From the NCBI GenBank assembly GCA_017395215.1, contig JAFPVW010000087.1, forward strand, positions 1-64,000: a stretch of 64,000 bases of DNA, written 5' to 3'. The stretch is from Prevotella sp. GTDB taxonomy: Bacteria > Bacteroidota > Bacteroidia > Bacteroidales > Bacteroidaceae. Under the pieces are notes generated by a model. The model was given only the letters and a program-made list of their open reading frames with translations. It was not told where the DNA came from and made no database searches. The translations under genes and the position numbers were made by a program. Within the stretch, counting starts at the first letter, position 1; each line of letters opens with the position of its first letter. Positions 10,024 to 17,157 of this stretch are shown here, in pieces.

Positions 10024-11046
10024 TTAGCGCTGTACACGGCCGTTGGCATTGCCACCAGCCAGTGATTCTACTTCGTCGACGCTTACCAGGTTGAAGTCGC
10101 CGTTGATGGTGTGCTTCAGGGCACTTGCTGCTACGGCAAACTCCAGAGCCTCGCCCTGCGTCTCCTTCGTCAGCAGACCGTGAATCAGACCACCCGAGAA
10201 CGAGTCGCCACCACCCACGCGGTCGATGATGGGGTTGATCTCGTAGCGCTTTGACTGGTAGAACTCCTTGCCGTCGTAGATGAGGGCCTTCCAGCCGTTG
10301 AACGTAGCGCTGTAGCTCTCACGCAGCGTCGACACCACATACTTGAAGCCGAACTCCTTCATCATCTGCTTGAAGATGCCCTCGTAGCCGGCAGCGTCGG
10401 TCTGACCGCCCTCAACGTCGGCATCGGGCTTGAAGCCTAAGCAAAGCTCAGCGTCCTCCTCGTTGCCGATGCACACGTCGACATACTTCATCAGCGGGCG
10501 CATGATGGAGATGGCCTTCTCCGAGGTCCACAGCTTCTTGCGGAAGTTCAGGTCGACCGAGACGGTCACGCCGTGACGCTTGGCAGCCTCGCAGGCCAGG
10601 CGCGTCAGCTCGGCAGCCTTGTCGCTGATGGCAGGCGTAATGCCGCTCCAGTGGAACCAGGAAGCGCCCTCCATGATCTTGTCGAAGTCGAAATCCTCAG
10701 GCACAGCCTCAGCGATAGAAGAGTGTGCACGGTCGTAGATGACCTTCGAGGGGCGCATCGAGGCACCCGTCTCAGCGTAGTACAGACCTACGCGGTCGCC
10801 GCCACGGGCCACAAACTCAGTGTTTACACCATAGCGGCGCAGCGCGTTGACGGCAATCTGGCCAATCTCGTGCTTCGGCAGCTTCGACACGAAGTAGGCC
10901 TCGTGACCGTAGTTGGCCACCGAGATAGCCACGTTAGCCTCACCACCGCCGGGGATGATGCGGAATGATTCACTCTGGATGAAACGGTCGTTGCCCTGAG
11001 GCGACAGGCGGAGCATGATCTCGCCCAATGTTACAATCTTTGCCAT
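10024..11046 (-). CDS. kdgK: 2-keto-3-deoxygluconate kinase (PfkB family)
   Basis: ATP-dependent sugar kinase of 340 residues that phosphorylates KDG to KDPG for the neighbouring aldolase. PfkB signatures are the N-terminal GGGEANVAISVANYG and the C-terminal DRVGGGDSFSGG with the catalytic Asp. Assignment to KDG rather than another sugar rests on direct pairing with eda. It starts about 55 bp downstream of a good Bacteroidota promoter and is the first gene of the kdgK-eda unit. Together the pair completes uronate catabolism, which fits the glucuronoyl esterase just upstream and the GH115 enzyme at 57.3 kb. Confidence 0.9.
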   Translation of the reverse strand: MAKIVTLGEIMLRLSPQGNDRFIQSESFRIIPGGGEANVAISVANYGHEAYFVSKLPKHEIGQIAVNALRRYGVNTEFVARGGDRVGLYYAETGASMRPSKVIYDRAHSSIAEAVPEDFDFDKIMEGASWFHWSGITPAISDKAAELTRLACEAAKRHGVTVSVDLNFRKKLWTSEKAISIMRPLMKYVDVCIGNEEDAELCLGFKPDADVEGGQTDAAGYEGIFKQMMKEFGFKYVVSTLRESYSATFNGWKALIYDGKEFYQSKRYEINPIIDRVGGGDSFSGGLIHGLLTKETQGEALEFAVAASALKHTINGDFNLVSVDEVESLAGGNANGRVQR

Positions 11047-11100
11047 TCTTTTTACTCCAATTAGTTTTTATAGATTTTACCTTATTTCATTTTGCGACTA

Positions 11101-11132
11101 CAAAGATACGATGATTTTTCCAAACCACCAAA
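11101..11132 (-). promoter_or_regulatory. Promoter of kdgK-eda
   Basis: The minus strand reads TATCTTTG (11101-11108) with TTTG (11129-11132) 20 bp upstream, the canonical Bacteroidota spacing. It lies between the glucuronoyl esterase stop and the kdgK start, so kdgK need not depend on the upstream operon. Confidence 0.7.
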
Positions 11133-11186
11133 TAAAGCACTAAAAAACTTCCGTAACCGATTGCGAACAGCTCCTGCCCTCGCCTG

Positions 11187-12557
11187 TCACTTACCGACTA
11201 CCTCGCGCTCAAAGAAGTCGAGGAAGAAGGGCCAGTTAGGGCCTGCCTCATGGCCGCCGTGATGCTGGCGATAGGTGAGCCGTCCCTCCATCAGGCCGTT
11301 GTCCATGCCCGGGAAGAGGTCGGTGCCAACGCCTTTATAGCCGAGCAGTTCATAGACGGGCGATGCCTTCGAGGCCGATATGAACGAGCCGACTACATCC
11401 TGCCATTTGTCGCCGTTCCAGCTGCCGGTTGAGATGAAGCAGGCACGTGGGGCACAGAGTGCTATCAGCTCGTGCTGGTCGACCGGCAGGTCGTTCTCCG
11501 TCAATGGGTCGGCACCGTATTTTATCAGGTTGCCGCACACCCAGTGATACTCCCCGTCCGAGACGATGTTTCCGATGCTCTCGCCACAGTCGCGACGCCA
11601 GCCTGCAGCACCGCCCTTGCCCGACGAGGCGATGAATCCGGCGGCAATGCGCTCCTCAAACGCCATAGCTACGAGCGAAGCCTTGCCGTAGCGCGAGACG
11701 CCCTCGATGGCACACTTCGTGGCATCAAACGTCTTGTCGGTCTCGAGGTAGTCAATCAGGCGCGACAGTCCCCAGCCCCAGGCGCGGAGCGAGCCCCAGT
11801 CAGTAGGCTGGCGGTGCGCCCCCTTGTTGCAGAGACCGATGATGCCATTGGTCAGTCCAGAGCCCGCATCGGCCTGGATGGACGAGGGGTTGATGGTGGC
11901 AGCAGCCCAACCGCGCTCCACGACCATCTGCCGCCATGAAACGGCATTGCCAAATGACCGCGTGGGGTCGCCGGCTCCGAATCCGAATTCAATGACGACG
12001 GGCATGTTCTGCTTGCCGTTGTCGGGATAAACCACGTTGGCCTGAATCTCTACCTTAATCGACGGGTAGCTGGAGTTGTCGACCACGCCTTTCAGATAGC
12101 GGACCACCACCTTGGTCCCTGCAAAGTCCTTCCTCTCCTCGTTTGTGACCTCCCATTTCACGTTTGGCACGTTGTCGGGAATACGGCCGTAGACATTGTC
12201 CTCAAACAGTCTGACAATCTCCGGACGGCGCACCTTATACCACATCTTGGCACTGGTCACCTTCTTCCCGCTTTCGGTCAGCAGCGGGTCGGGATAGAAG
12301 GGATAAGGGTTTGCCGTCAGCTCGTCGTAGTTGGGGTGCTTGCTCTCGTCCTGACTGTTGGGCTGGCGCCCTTCGCGGGGCTTGCCTACTCCCACTTTGG
12401 CCAGCATGTCGGCATAATCGGCTGCCGCAATCTTGCGAAGGCTGTCCTGGTTCACGCGGTTGCCGCCACCGAACATCATAAACTGTGCGTTAGCTGTAAA
12501 CGGGATGCAGGCTATCAGCATGGTCCCGCAAAGAAATCTCATCGTTTTCATCATCAT
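11187..12557 (-). CDS. Glucuronoyl esterase, carbohydrate esterase family 15
   Basis: Secreted alpha/beta hydrolase predicted to cleave ester bonds between 4-O-methyl-glucuronic acid of xylan and lignin alcohols. 456 residues with a signal peptide ending near ANAQ. The serine nucleophile lies in GVSRYGKASL, matching the CE15 G-x-S-R-x-G-K signature. The catalytic His is probably in the C-terminal HHGGHEAGPNW. Substrate-pocket residues are suggested by FGFGAGDPTRSFG and QPTDWGSLRAWGWG. Some databases would call it acetylxylan esterase. It starts three bases after the pspC stop, so it may be expressed from the padR-pspC unit. Three ATG codons run in tandem at the start, and the exact one is uncertain. 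Confidence 0.88.
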   Translation of the reverse strand: MMMKTMRFLCGTMLIACIPFTANAQFMMFGGGNRVNQDSLRKIAAADYADMLAKVGVGKPREGRQPNSQDESKHPNYDELTANPYPFYPDPLLTESGKKVTSAKMWYKVRRPEIVRLFEDNVYGRIPDNVPNVKWEVTNEERKDFAGTKVVVRYLKGVVDNSSYPSIKVEIQANVVYPDNGKQNMPVVIEFGFGAGDPTRSFGNAVSWRQMVVERGWAAATINPSSIQADAGSGLTNGIIGLCNKGAHRQPTDWGSLRAWGWGLSRLIDYLETDKTFDATKCAIEGVSRYGKASLVAMAFEERIAAGFIASSGKGGAAGWRRDCGESIGNIVSDGEYHWVCGNLIKYGADPLTENDLPVDQHELIALCAPRACFISTGSWNGDKWQDVVGSFISASKASPVYELLGYKGVGTDLFPGMDNGLMEGRLTYRQHHGGHEAGPNWPFFLDFFEREVVGK

Positions 12558-12560
12558 ACG

Positions 12561-14228
12561 TTATTGTAATTCTTCATTCTTCAATTCTTCTTTCTTCTCC
12601 ACCTTGAAGTCGGCAGCCGAGAACCACTTGGCTTTGCAGGGCACCTTGGTGAACTTCGGGTCGGAGCTGATGCCGTAGTAGAGCGTGGTGGGGCCGTCAA
12701 TCTTCACCTCCATCTCGACGTGCTGCCAGCCGTTGCCCAGTCCGCCCTCCTTGCCCTGGGCGGGCACTGAGTGCATCGCCGTGTAACTGCCGTTAAATGC
12801 TTGGGCGAATAGGCATACGCCGCCACCATCGGCACGGACGTTGCAGCTGACGATATAGGCGCCTTCCTCCACCTCCTGTCCGTATTTGGACGAGAGCTGG
12901 AAGTGACGTTGCCCTTCAGGGCCCCACATCTCGACATCGATATAAGCCATGGTGGTGTCGCCTGTGAAGTACTCGCCACTTTTCACAAAGTCATCATAGC
13001 AGTGATGACGGCTGTCAATCTTCAGGTGGTGTTCCTTCAGGTAGTCACGGGCGTAGTCCGTCATCCAGTCGCTCACCTCGGCCTGACGCTCAAATCGCGA
13101 CCATTCGTTGTATTTCATGATAGCGCCGCCACTGGGGAAGATGGCAAACAGGGAAACCAGCCAGACGACAATCCAGGCAATGCGCTGGGCCGTGCTCATA
13201 GGATGCACCCTGCCGGCCTTCGAGAGCAGCATGTGGCCAATGGCATAGAGCGGAATAAAGAGCGCCAGCAGCAGACTGGCCACGAACAGTACCACCGCCC
13301 AGGGGTGAAAGTAGTAAGCCTCTGCGAGGTTCAGGTCGCCCAGGTCGAAGGGCAGGCCGTGACGAATCTCACCCGGCACGGTGAAAATGAAGATGAGCGT
13401 GCCCACGATGAGCAGGAAGCAGCACAGCAGCACCAGTCCGAAGACGGCGGCAATGGCCACGAAGAGCCCCACCAGCATCTTCAGCAGCACCGACAGACAG
13501 CCACGCATATGGCCTTTCTGAACAGGCTGCCGGCGGTCCTTCTCTTCGACAACGACGTCGGCCAGCGTCTGCGGCGTCACGTCCTTACCCTCCATCTCAA
13601 GCACCTCCTTGGGCTTCTTGGCCTCGGGCATGGCGATGGCCAGCACGATGTAGAACAGCACAAAGGCCAGGTTGAAGTGGAAGATGAAGCCGCCGAAGTG
13701 GAACAGCTTGAACAGCGGGAAAACAAAGAGGTTCGAGCCGAGCAGCAGCAGCGCATAGCCAATGCGCCACCAGGTAGCGTCGGTGCCCGTATAGGCGGCA
13801 AAGCCCGAGAGCACGCCTGCCAGCAGCTTGTCGTTAGGGTTGCGATACAGGCGCTTGCCCTTCGTCCTCGCGCGTACATTATCTCTTATGCCCTGAGCAG
13901 CCGTGCGGAACGAGTCGTACCTATGCCCCCTGTTTTCGTTATCGTTAGGGTTATCGTTCCCGTTATCATCCGCCAGCTCCTCGGGACGTCCGATGCGGGT
14001 GATGATGTCCTTCACGTGGTCGATGTTGATGGCCACCGTGCCTTTGGCTTTCAGTTCGTCAAACAGCTCGGCGATGCGCTCCTCAATGTCGTCGGCAATT
14101 TCCTCGCCGCCCTCCTGCTTGCCAAATGAGGCACGCAGCGAGTCGATGTACTGTTGCAGCAGTTCGTAGGCGTCCTCGTCAATCTGGAACAAGCGGCCGC
14201 ACAGGTTGATGGTAATGTTCTTTTTCAT
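12561..14228 (-). CDS. PspC-domain membrane protein
   Basis: Envelope stress-type protein of 555 residues from the ATG at 14228; a TTG three codons upstream lies in repeat DNA and was not used. The N-terminal cytoplasmic segment (ITINLCGRLFQIDEDAYELL...) is common in Bacteroidota PspC proteins. The PspC domain follows (NPNDKLLAGVLSGFAAYTG, about 130-200) with membrane spans. Further spans lie around 260-370. A soluble C-terminal beta-rich domain ends in repeat-derived residues. It is encoded directly after a PadR repressor and before a glucuronoyl esterase, and PadR-PspC pairing is common. Its exact role in this phylum is unknown. Confidence 0.85.
   Translation of the reverse strand: MKKNITINLCGRLFQIDEDAYELLQQYIDSLRASFGKQEGGEEIADDIEERIAELFDELKAKGTVAINIDHVKDIITRIGRPEELADDNGNDNPNDNENRGHRYDSFRTAAQGIRDNVRARTKGKRLYRNPNDKLLAGVLSGFAAYTGTDATWWRIGYALLLLGSNLFVFPLFKLFHFGGFIFHFNLAFVLFYIVLAIAMPEAKKPKEVLEMEGKDVTPQTLADVVVEEKDRRQPVQKGHMRGCLSVLLKMLVGLFVAIAAVFGLVLLCCFLLIVGTLIFIFTVPGEIRHGLPFDLGDLNLAEAYYFHPWAVVLFVASLLLALFIPLYAIGHMLLSKAGRVHPMSTAQRIAWIVVWLVSLFAIFPSGGAIMKYNEWSRFERQAEVSDWMTDYARDYLKEHHLKIDSRHHCYDDFVKSGEYFTGDTTMAYIDVEMWGPEGQRHFQLSSKYGQEVEEGAYIVSCNVRADGGGVCLFAQAFNGSYTAMHSVPAQGKEGGLGNGWQHVEMEVKIDGPTTLYYGISSDPKFTKVPCKAKWFSAADFKVEKKEELKNEELQ
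12564..12600. repeat. AATTCTTCATTCTTC-type repeat inside the 3' end of pspC
   Basis: The last codons of the PspC gene (EELKNEELQ) are written in the same AATTGAAGAATGAAGAATT low-complexity motif that elsewhere occupies intergenic spacers. This suggests that the repeat has replaced or extended the native C-terminus. Confidence 0.5.
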
Positions 14229-14262
14229 AATTCTCAATTTTCAATTCTAAATTCTCAATAGT
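14229..14262. repeat. AATTGAGAATT-type spacer repeat before pspC
   Basis: On the minus strand ATTGAGAATT/TAGAATTGAAAATTGAGAATT units span the end of padR and the whole padR-pspC junction, ending at the pspC ATG. The same motif precedes genes at 40453, 43774 and 45514. Confidence 0.6.
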
Positions 14263-14579
14263 TTAAGGTAGTTGATGGTGTTCGAGAGTTCCGTCCAGGC
14301 GGTGTTGAGCCCTTCGAGGAATTGTTCCCCCTCAGTGCTGAGGGCGTAGTACTTGCGGGGCGGGCCCTGCGTCGACTCCTGCCACTCGTAGCGCAGCAGT
14401 CCGTCGTTCTTCAGGCGCGTCAGCAGCGGGTAGAGCGTTCCCTCCACCACGAGCAGCTCGGCCTGCTTCAGCTGTTGGATGATGTCACTCGCATACGACG
14501 GGCGGTGCTTCAGGAGCAGCAGCACGCAGTACTCCAGCATCCCCTTGCGCATTTGTGACTTGGCGTTCTCAATGTTCAT
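14247..14579 (-). CDS. PadR-family transcriptional repressor
   Basis: 110-residue winged-helix DNA-binding protein. Residues 7-80 carry the PadR fold (MLEYCVLLLLKHRPSYASDIIQQLKQAELLVVEGTLYPLLTRL), with the wing at WQESTQGPPRKYYALS and a C-terminal dimerisation helix. The promoter region just upstream contains a near-perfect palindrome overlapping the promoter, consistent with autorepression. It is the first gene of padR-pspC, and the CE15 gene may be included. The inducing ligand is unknown. Confidence 0.93.
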   Translation of the reverse strand: MNIENAKSQMRKGMLEYCVLLLLKHRPSYASDIIQQLKQAELLVVEGTLYPLLTRLKNDGLLRYEWQESTQGPPRKYYALSTEGEQFLEGLNTAWTELSNTINYLKLLRI

Positions 14580-14607
14580 TTTCGTGGTATGAATTGGTTT
14601 ACGGCTG

Positions 14608-14650
14608 CAAAGATAGGTAAAACTTTAGTACCTTGCAATACAAAGTACTA
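14608..14650 (-). promoter_or_regulatory. padR promoter with predicted PadR operator
   Basis: The minus-strand -7 element TATCTTTG is at 14608-14615. Overlapping the upstream promoter region is the palindrome TAGTACCTTG-CAATA-CAAAGTACTA (14626-14650), with arms differing at one position. Its position over the promoter and next to padR makes it the likely operator for autoregulation. Confidence 0.6.
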
Positions 14651-14787
14651 AGTTTTTGCCAAGAATTATATCTTTTTAACCATTATCCGCAGAAGAGTAA
14701 CTACTCAGTTCACCACCTGGCGCTGCCCTGAGCAAAACGGGAAATAACATTTTTCATCCCTCCGCTACAGCTTTGTTCGAAAATAGT

Positions 14788-14795
14788 TACCTTTG
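14788..14795 (+). promoter_or_regulatory. Promoter in the IS110 left end
   Basis: TACCTTTG on the plus strand, 160 bp before the transposase start and immediately before the candidate bridge RNA. The upstream TTTG (14772-14775) has short spacing. Confidence 0.5.
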
Positions 14796-14798
14796 CAT

Positions 14799-14936
14799 CG
14801 GCAAGTAAGTAAGCCATGGATTGCAATGGTCTTTCGAGATCAATATTCAGTTTGGTTCCGTATGCCCGTAGAGTGATAATTGGTCGTTGGAGACCTTATA
14901 GGAGAATACACAGTCTTAGGAGCATCGGACTTGCCG
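14799..14936 (+). ncRNA. Candidate IS110 bridge RNA
   Basis: The 150-bp noncoding left end, downstream of a promoter and upstream of the transposase ATG, is closed by a perfect 8-bp stem: CGGCAAGT (14799-14806) with ACTTGCCG (14929-14936). Internal pairing is also visible, for example GGTCT with AGACC. IS110-group recombinases are known to use a structured bridge RNA encoded at this position to pair target and donor DNA. Loop assignments were not attempted. Confidence 0.5.
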
Positions 14937-14951
14937 TTAATTATTTAGGAT

Positions 14952-16135
14952 ATGGCACGCAAGGCAGAGAAAGAACGTACGAAGGATGGCTTGAAGCCCT
15001 ACCCAGTAGGAACCCGTCGACTCCATCGCTACCGTCGTGATGCCGCAGGCCTTCAGCCATGAGGCAATCTCCTCGTAGTCACATGTGAAACCGCCGAAAC
15101 AGCGGTTGTTCTCGCCGTCACGGTCCTCGGGGACACAGACCTGCATTTCGCCATAGGCGATGTCTATCCCTGCTGCATTTGGCCCGCGAAATTCGCGAAC
15201 TTGCCCGCCACCGCGACAACATGCTCCGCAGCGGGGGCAAGGAAATTCAGCACATGCAGAAGTCGCTGGTGCTGATGAACATCAAGGTTGACACCGTCAT
15301 CAGCGACACTCTAGGGAAGTCTGGAAAGGCCATCATAGAGGCAATACTCGCTGGCAACCACGACCCGAAGTCACTGGCGCAACTGGCAGACAGGCGCTGC
15401 AAGGCAAGCAGGGAAACGATAGAGAAGTCACTTGAGGGAACCTGGGATTCCGTACATCTTTTCGAACTGAAGCAGTCGTATGACCTTTACAAGCACATCC
15501 ACACGCAGATTACCGACTGCGAAGCCGAGATGGACAGGCTGCTGACAGGCTATACAGACGGCAGTGGCACGGATATGCAGGGCTATGTCCCTACCAACAA
15601 GCGGGTGGCCAAGAAAAAAGCCATATCCTTTGACGCAGAGAAGCATGCTTTTTCCCTGTGGGGCGTGAACGTGATGGAGGTGCCCGGCATGAGCCTCGGA
15701 GCATTGGCAGTTCTCATGGGAGAGCTGGGAAGTGGCTTCACAGAGAAGTTCGCCTCTGCCAAGAGTTTCTGCAAGTGGTGCAACCTTGTACCTAACAACA
15801 AAATATCTGGCGGCAAGCTCCTTTCAAGCAAAGTGCCGAAGCAGAAGAACAGGGTCGGACAGGTGTTCAGACTGTGCGCCAATTCCGTGAATAGTGTAAA
15901 GACTGGCCTCGGTGTGTATTTCAGGAGGCAGAAGTCGAAGGGAGGACACTTGCAGGCCATCGTTGCTACTGCCAACAAGATTGCAAGAATCTTCTATGCC
16001 ATGGTTACAACCAAGGAACCATTTGACGAAAGCAGGGTCGGACTTGATGAGAAAGAACTGCTACAGAGAAAAAAAGCACTGGCACAGAGAACGCTCGACA
16101 AGCTGAATCTCAGGCTCTCTGTAGCGGAGGGATGA
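14952..16135 (+). pseudogene. IS110 transposase broken by an internal inversion and deletion
   Basis: The plus strand starts MARKAEKERTKDGLKP (14952-15000). The next segment, about 15002-15177, encodes the N-terminal DEDD (RuvC-like) domain on the minus strand (AGIDIAYGEMQVCVPED to STGSYWV). The plus-strand frame then resumes at about 15173 (LHLAREIRELARHRDNML) and continues intact to 16135 with the Transposase_20 region (VPGMSLGALAVLMGELG, SGGKLLSSK). The piece that normally joins GSYWV to the REIREL region, including the conserved KTD motif, is missing. The catalytic Ser-containing half is intact in sequence but cannot be fused to the RuvC-like half, so the element should be unable to move by itself. 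Confidence 0.85.
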
Positions 16136-16142
16136 GGAAGTG

Positions 16143-17144
16143 TTATATAGGAGCCCCCTTGTGAATCACCAATTTCCTTCCACCAGTAATCACGGGGAAA
16201 TACCTTGACAACAAATACACAATAGGGATGAACGCCAACAAGGTTACGATACTTGACAGCATCATAGCCATATCCGTTGTCAGATCGCTCCATTCGTACG
16301 ACCTAATCCACTTCAACATAGGATGATTTACATCTTGATGGTAAGCCAAGACGACCATACTTCCGATGCTAATCTGTTTGCAGCCTGTCAAGTGGACTCC
16401 ATCCAGCAGACACGACAAGGTAAGCATAAAAAGGATTCCCGAAAAAGCACTTACCTCGAAAAGAATCAGCCAACGACCATATTCCCCCATATACATCCAG
16501 GCGGCACCATTATAATAAGAAACGGCATAGGTAACAATGGCAGACAAAAGAGCCACTGACAACGACTTCCACCTTTTTGTCCTCAGCAGCCACTCTAAAC
16601 ATCTAATGGTTTTGGGGTGATGCCTAAACAAGTGGCCTGCTAGGAAAAAGGGCATTGCGAGAAAAGCGTTGCCTACCGCCCAAGCTGCCCCGTCCGTCAA
16701 ATGCCGGTAAGCAACGGCTGCCATAATGGACGGCACCACCAACAGGCTAAAACGGCGAGGACTGGCTTCAGTAAATTGAAAGACTATCTTGAGAACCATC
16801 AGTGTATAGACGAACCACAGTTTCCCACAACCGACAATATCACCGACAGAATGGAAACCGCCCACGATTGCTCCAATAGTGTATGGTCCGTCGGCAGTAC
16901 ACACATTCTGTATTGCCTTAAGAACCGAAAGTATAAAATAGGGGATTAATAGGGTTCTGACCAACTTCCTCCAAAACACGCCATGTGAAGGCTCACGCCT
17001 GGCCAGATATCCAGAGACAAAGAAAAACATCCCTACGCTAAACGCATATAGGAATGGTGTGAAAAGTTCCGGGAAGCAATGTCCCCAGATAATCGCCAAC
17101 ATTCCCAACGTCTTCATCCAGTCAATCCAATTCTTTCTTTCCAT
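16143..17144 (-). CDS. Membrane acyltransferase (acyltransferase 3 family)
   Basis: 333 residues with about ten hydrophobic spans. The N-terminus shows the family signature: WIDWMKTLGMLAIIWGHCF, whose His is the proposed catalytic residue, then MFFFVSGYLARRE. Such proteins O-acylate surface glycans, lipids or peptidoglycan from the inner membrane. It lies 13 bases downstream of the phosphoethanolamine transferase gene and is probably cotranscribed with it, which suggests coordinated surface modification. Its stop is only eight bases from the end of the IS110 transposase frame, but the C-terminus looks natural rather than truncated. The acceptor is unknown. Confidence 0.85.
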   Translation of the reverse strand: MERKNWIDWMKTLGMLAIIWGHCFPELFTPFLYAFSVGMFFFVSGYLARREPSHGVFWRKLVRTLLIPYFILSVLKAIQNVCTADGPYTIGAIVGGFHSVGDIVGCGKLWFVYTLMVLKIVFQFTEASPRRFSLLVVPSIMAAVAYRHLTDGAAWAVGNAFLAMPFFLAGHLFRHHPKTIRCLEWLLRTKRWKSLSVALLSAIVTYAVSYYNGAAWMYMGEYGRWLILFEVSAFSGILFMLTLSCLLDGVHLTGCKQISIGSMVVLAYHQDVNHPMLKWIRSYEWSDLTTDMAMMLSSIVTLLAFIPIVYLLSRYFPVITGGRKLVIHKGAPI

Positions 17145-17157
17145 TACCTTTTTTCAT

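Larger units (their letters stand above)
14755..16134 (+). mobile_element. IS110-family insertion sequence, degenerate
   Basis: A 16-bp perfect inverted repeat, CATCCCTCCGCTACAG (14755-14770) and its complement (16119-16134), bounds 1380 bp, a normal IS110 size. Inside are a left noncoding end with a promoter and candidate bridge RNA, and a transposase gene broken by inversion. The right repeat overlaps the transposase stop, so little noncoding DNA remains at that end, which is the layout of the IS110 rather than the IS1111 group. IS110-group elements usually lack terminal inverted repeats, so the true ends need comparison with an intact copy. Confidence 0.7.

Noticed and set aside
14816..15040. 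74-codon plus-strand frame starting MDCNGLSRSIF
   Set aside because: It crosses the candidate bridge RNA and the inversion breakpoint; the real transposase start is the ATG at 14952.
15002..15177. The inverted IS110 segment as a phase-variable switch
   Set aside because: A reversible switch needs matching inverted repeats at both ends; the right junction lacks the arm and part of the gene is deleted.
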